Assembly: GCF_002999135.1 (NCBI RefSeq) | Contig: NZ_CP027229.1 | Coordinates: 2,062,001 to 2,126,000, forward strand | Direction of reading: 5' to 3' | Length of the DNA: 64,000 nucleotides | Origin: Capnocytophaga sp. oral taxon 878 | Lineage (GTDB): Bacteria > Bacteroidota > Bacteroidia > Flavobacteriales > Flavobacteriaceae | In this document: positions 62,924 through 64,000 of the stretch, one piece after another | How positions within the stretch are numbered: the first letter of the stretch is position 1 | How the letters are laid out: every line of letters begins with the position of its first letter | Position numbers and translations under genes: made by a program | Notes under the pieces: generated by a model | Database searches by the model: none | Told to the model about the DNA's origin: nothing | Seen by the model: only the letters and a program-made list of their open reading frames with translations

Positions 62924-62954
62924 ACATTTTAAAAAAAAACTAAACTATATTTTT

Positions 62955-62990
62955 AGCCAAAGGGCGTTTATTCCCTTTGGCTTTTTTTTA
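62955..62990 (+). terminator. Terminator before lptC
   Basis: AGCCAAAGGG pairs with CCCTTTGGCT around CGTTTATT, followed by TTTTTTT. It separates the TPR gene from lptC, three bases before that start. Confidence 0.92.
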
Positions 62991-62992
62991 AT

Positions 62993-63547
62993 ATGATGAT
63001 CCGAAATATTATACTTTATTGCTGTATTGGGCTTGGGATGCTACTAGCTTCGTGTACTAATGATATGAAGAACTTGCAGGAGCTAAGCATACGGAAGAAA
63101 TATCCGCAGGGGGAGGCTTTTGACTTTAAGTTGGTGTATACGGACTCGACAAAAGTAGTGGCGGTGCTGAGCAGTGTGCTGAACATGGATTTCACGAACC
63201 AACAGATGCCTTATTCGGAATTCCCAGAGGGGGTGAAATTGGAGTTTTACGATGCTAATAGGCATAAAAATACGGTGGAGGCTAAATATGGCATTATCTA
63301 CCCTACTGCTGATATGGTGGAGCTGCGCGATAGTGTGGTGCTTACTACTTATGATGGGAAGCAACTGCGTAGCCCTCAGTTGTTTTGGGATCAGAAAGAG
63401 GATTGGATATTTACAGACCGTGAGTTTACTTTTACTGACCACCAGAAGGGTACTGTTACTAAGGGTATTGGGATGGATTTTGACAAGCAATTTTCGACCG
63501 TTAAAGCGCATAAAACTACGGGTGTTTTGGCTGTAGAAGAGAAATAG
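62993..63547 (+). CDS. lptC: LptC-like lipopolysaccharide export lipoprotein
   Basis: 184 residues with a lipobox (LGMLLASCTNDMKNL; lipidated Cys at about 21). The mature part has the repetitive strand pattern of LptC/YrbK: VKLEFYDANRHKNTVEAKYG, ELRDSVVLTTYDGKQLRSPQ and KGTVTKGIGMDFDKQF. LptC bridges LptBFG and LptA in the periplasm. The start just after a terminator means expression depends on readthrough or an unseen promoter. Confidence 0.85.
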   Translation: MMIRNIILYCCIGLGMLLASCTNDMKNLQELSIRKKYPQGEAFDFKLVYTDSTKVVAVLSSVLNMDFTNQQMPYSEFPEGVKLEFYDANRHKNTVEAKYGIIYPTADMVELRDSVVLTTYDGKQLRSPQLFWDQKEDWIFTDREFTFTDHQKGTVTKGIGMDFDKQFSTVKAHKTTGVLAVEEK

Positions 63548-63605
63548 GCTTTACTATATAGAAAGCTGAGGGGTGGATGGCTGTGCTTGGTGAGAGCTAT
63601 CGTTC

Positions 63606-63690
63606 GCGACATACTTAGCTGCGCCAGCTCGCTAACTATAGTTCGTTTATCCTTCGTTATTCGTTCGTTTATCCTTCGTTCGGTGTTATA
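63606..63690 (+). repeat. TTCGTTTAT-type dispersed repeat, copy 7
   Basis: The core 63634-63690 has TTCGTTTATCC and TTCGTTATTCG units in a different order from copies 1 and 3. Before it lies GCGACATACTTAGCTGCGCC and GCTCGCTAACTAT, the flank also found before copy 3. Confidence 0.88.
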
Positions 63691-63747
63691 GGGAGTAAGA
63701 GAAGAGATGGGGGGATGTGGGATGGTGATGGTAATTTAGGTGGGGAT

Positions 63748-63778
63748 TTGGTAGATTGGAAAAAATAGTTTACCTTTG
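63748..63778 (+). promoter_or_regulatory. Promoter of the 59-residue protein gene
   Basis: TTG at 63748-63750 and TACCTTTG at 63771-63778, spacing 20. The leader to 63807 is about 20 bases. Confidence 0.75.
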
Positions 63779-63806
63779 CGAGGTGAAACCTACACTTTGA
63801 ACAGAT

Positions 63807-63986
63807 ATGAATGGACGTATATTTTTTGAGTATGCTTACTTGGCGATAGCTATTTATTGTGGCTATGAGGCTTATAGGCTTTGGAATATTCCGGAGGCTA
63901 AAGTGACTATGTTTATTATTTTTGGAGTTCTTGCATTGGGAATGTTTGGATTTCGGCGTTATTTACGTATTAAAAACAAACGATAA
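63807..63986 (+). CDS. Small membrane protein, 59 residues
   Basis: The frame from ATG 63807 reads MNGRIFFEYAYLAIAIYCGY, then a loop (EAYRLWNIPEAK), a second hydrophobic segment VTMFIIFGVLALGMFGF and a basic tail RRYLRIKNKR. Two membrane helices with a positive C-terminus suggest an inner-membrane protein. It has its own promoter, and its stop overlaps the next ATG (TAATG), which supports it being a real gene. Function unknown. Confidence 0.75.
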   Translation: MNGRIFFEYAYLAIAIYCGYEAYRLWNIPEAKVTMFIIFGVLALGMFGFRRYLRIKNKR

Positions 63987-64000
63987 TGGTTGATTTTGTA
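63986..64000 (+). CDS. Start of the next gene, cut by the window
   Basis: ATG at 63986 overlaps the previous stop and is followed by codons for VDFV to the window end. In Flavobacteria a HlyC/CorC-type protein often follows this kind of gene set, but five codons cannot show it. Confidence 0.3.

Overview
The window looks like chromosomal DNA of a low-GC Bacteroidota member of the Flavobacteriaceae, most likely Capnocytophaga or a close relative. The genus is inference. Evidence: about eighteen promoters of the Bacteroidota form TAnnTTTG with a TTG box 19-20 bases upstream; a SusC/SusD pair with a sialate O-acetylesterase nearby; NrfHA nitrite ammonification with System II cytochrome c maturation; and Flavobacteria-like gene content.

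Layout. 1-2404: end of an unknown gene, a deleted IS630 remnant, a peptidase-E gene and an intact IS630 copy. 2459-12103 (plus): mnmG, glnS, thyA, an esterase-like protein that lacks the nucleophile serine, rfbC, an aldolase, and a radical-SAM/partner pair predicted in DNA repair. 12100-26732 (minus): dusB, a beta-barrel protein, hflX, doxX, susD/susC, a secreted protein, a phosphatase, class I FBP aldolase, sialate O-acetylesterase, a CopD-like protein and pth. 33361-36734 (plus): rbfA, an ABC permease, trmB and a membrane phosphohydrolase. 37196-44500 (minus): an octaheme TPR cytochrome, rimO, tRNA-His, tsaB, rsmI, a repeat-rich protein and an exonuclease. 45025-49274 (minus): nrfH, nrfA, resB, ccsA. 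49637-57230 (minus): PBP1A, a secreted phosphohydrolase, a type II restriction-modification pair and purK. 57401-58828 (minus): WG-repeat protein. 59557-64000 (plus): coaX, two envelope proteins, lptC, a 59-residue membrane protein and the start of another gene.

The most interesting region is 26985-32948 (minus). It is an AT-rich mosaic of small secreted or lipoprotein genes with duplicates: a 198-residue protein in two near-identical copies, two YwqK/MORN-type lipoproteins, two members of another secreted family, and a two-repeat DUF3828-like protein. Between them lie fragments that are not complete genes: a VgrG OB-fold tail and the C-terminal ends of two different metzincin-like metalloproteases. 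One has HExxHxxGxxH plus NIMDY, the other only NIMDY. Each metalloprotease frame ends 14-20 bases inside the start of a YwqK-like lipoprotein gene, as expected of effector-immunity pairs. I read the region as a type VI effector/immunity recombination array that is now mostly immunity genes.

A second theme is a dispersed repeat built on TTCGTTTAT/TTCGTTATTCG units, present seven times and only between genes. Three copies belong to a longer element of roughly 200-250 bp. The restriction-modification pair, the PBP1A with about 255 extra N-terminal membrane residues, the IS remnant that may drive a peptidase gene, and a tRNA-His with two U-U oppositions in its acceptor stem also deserve a second look.
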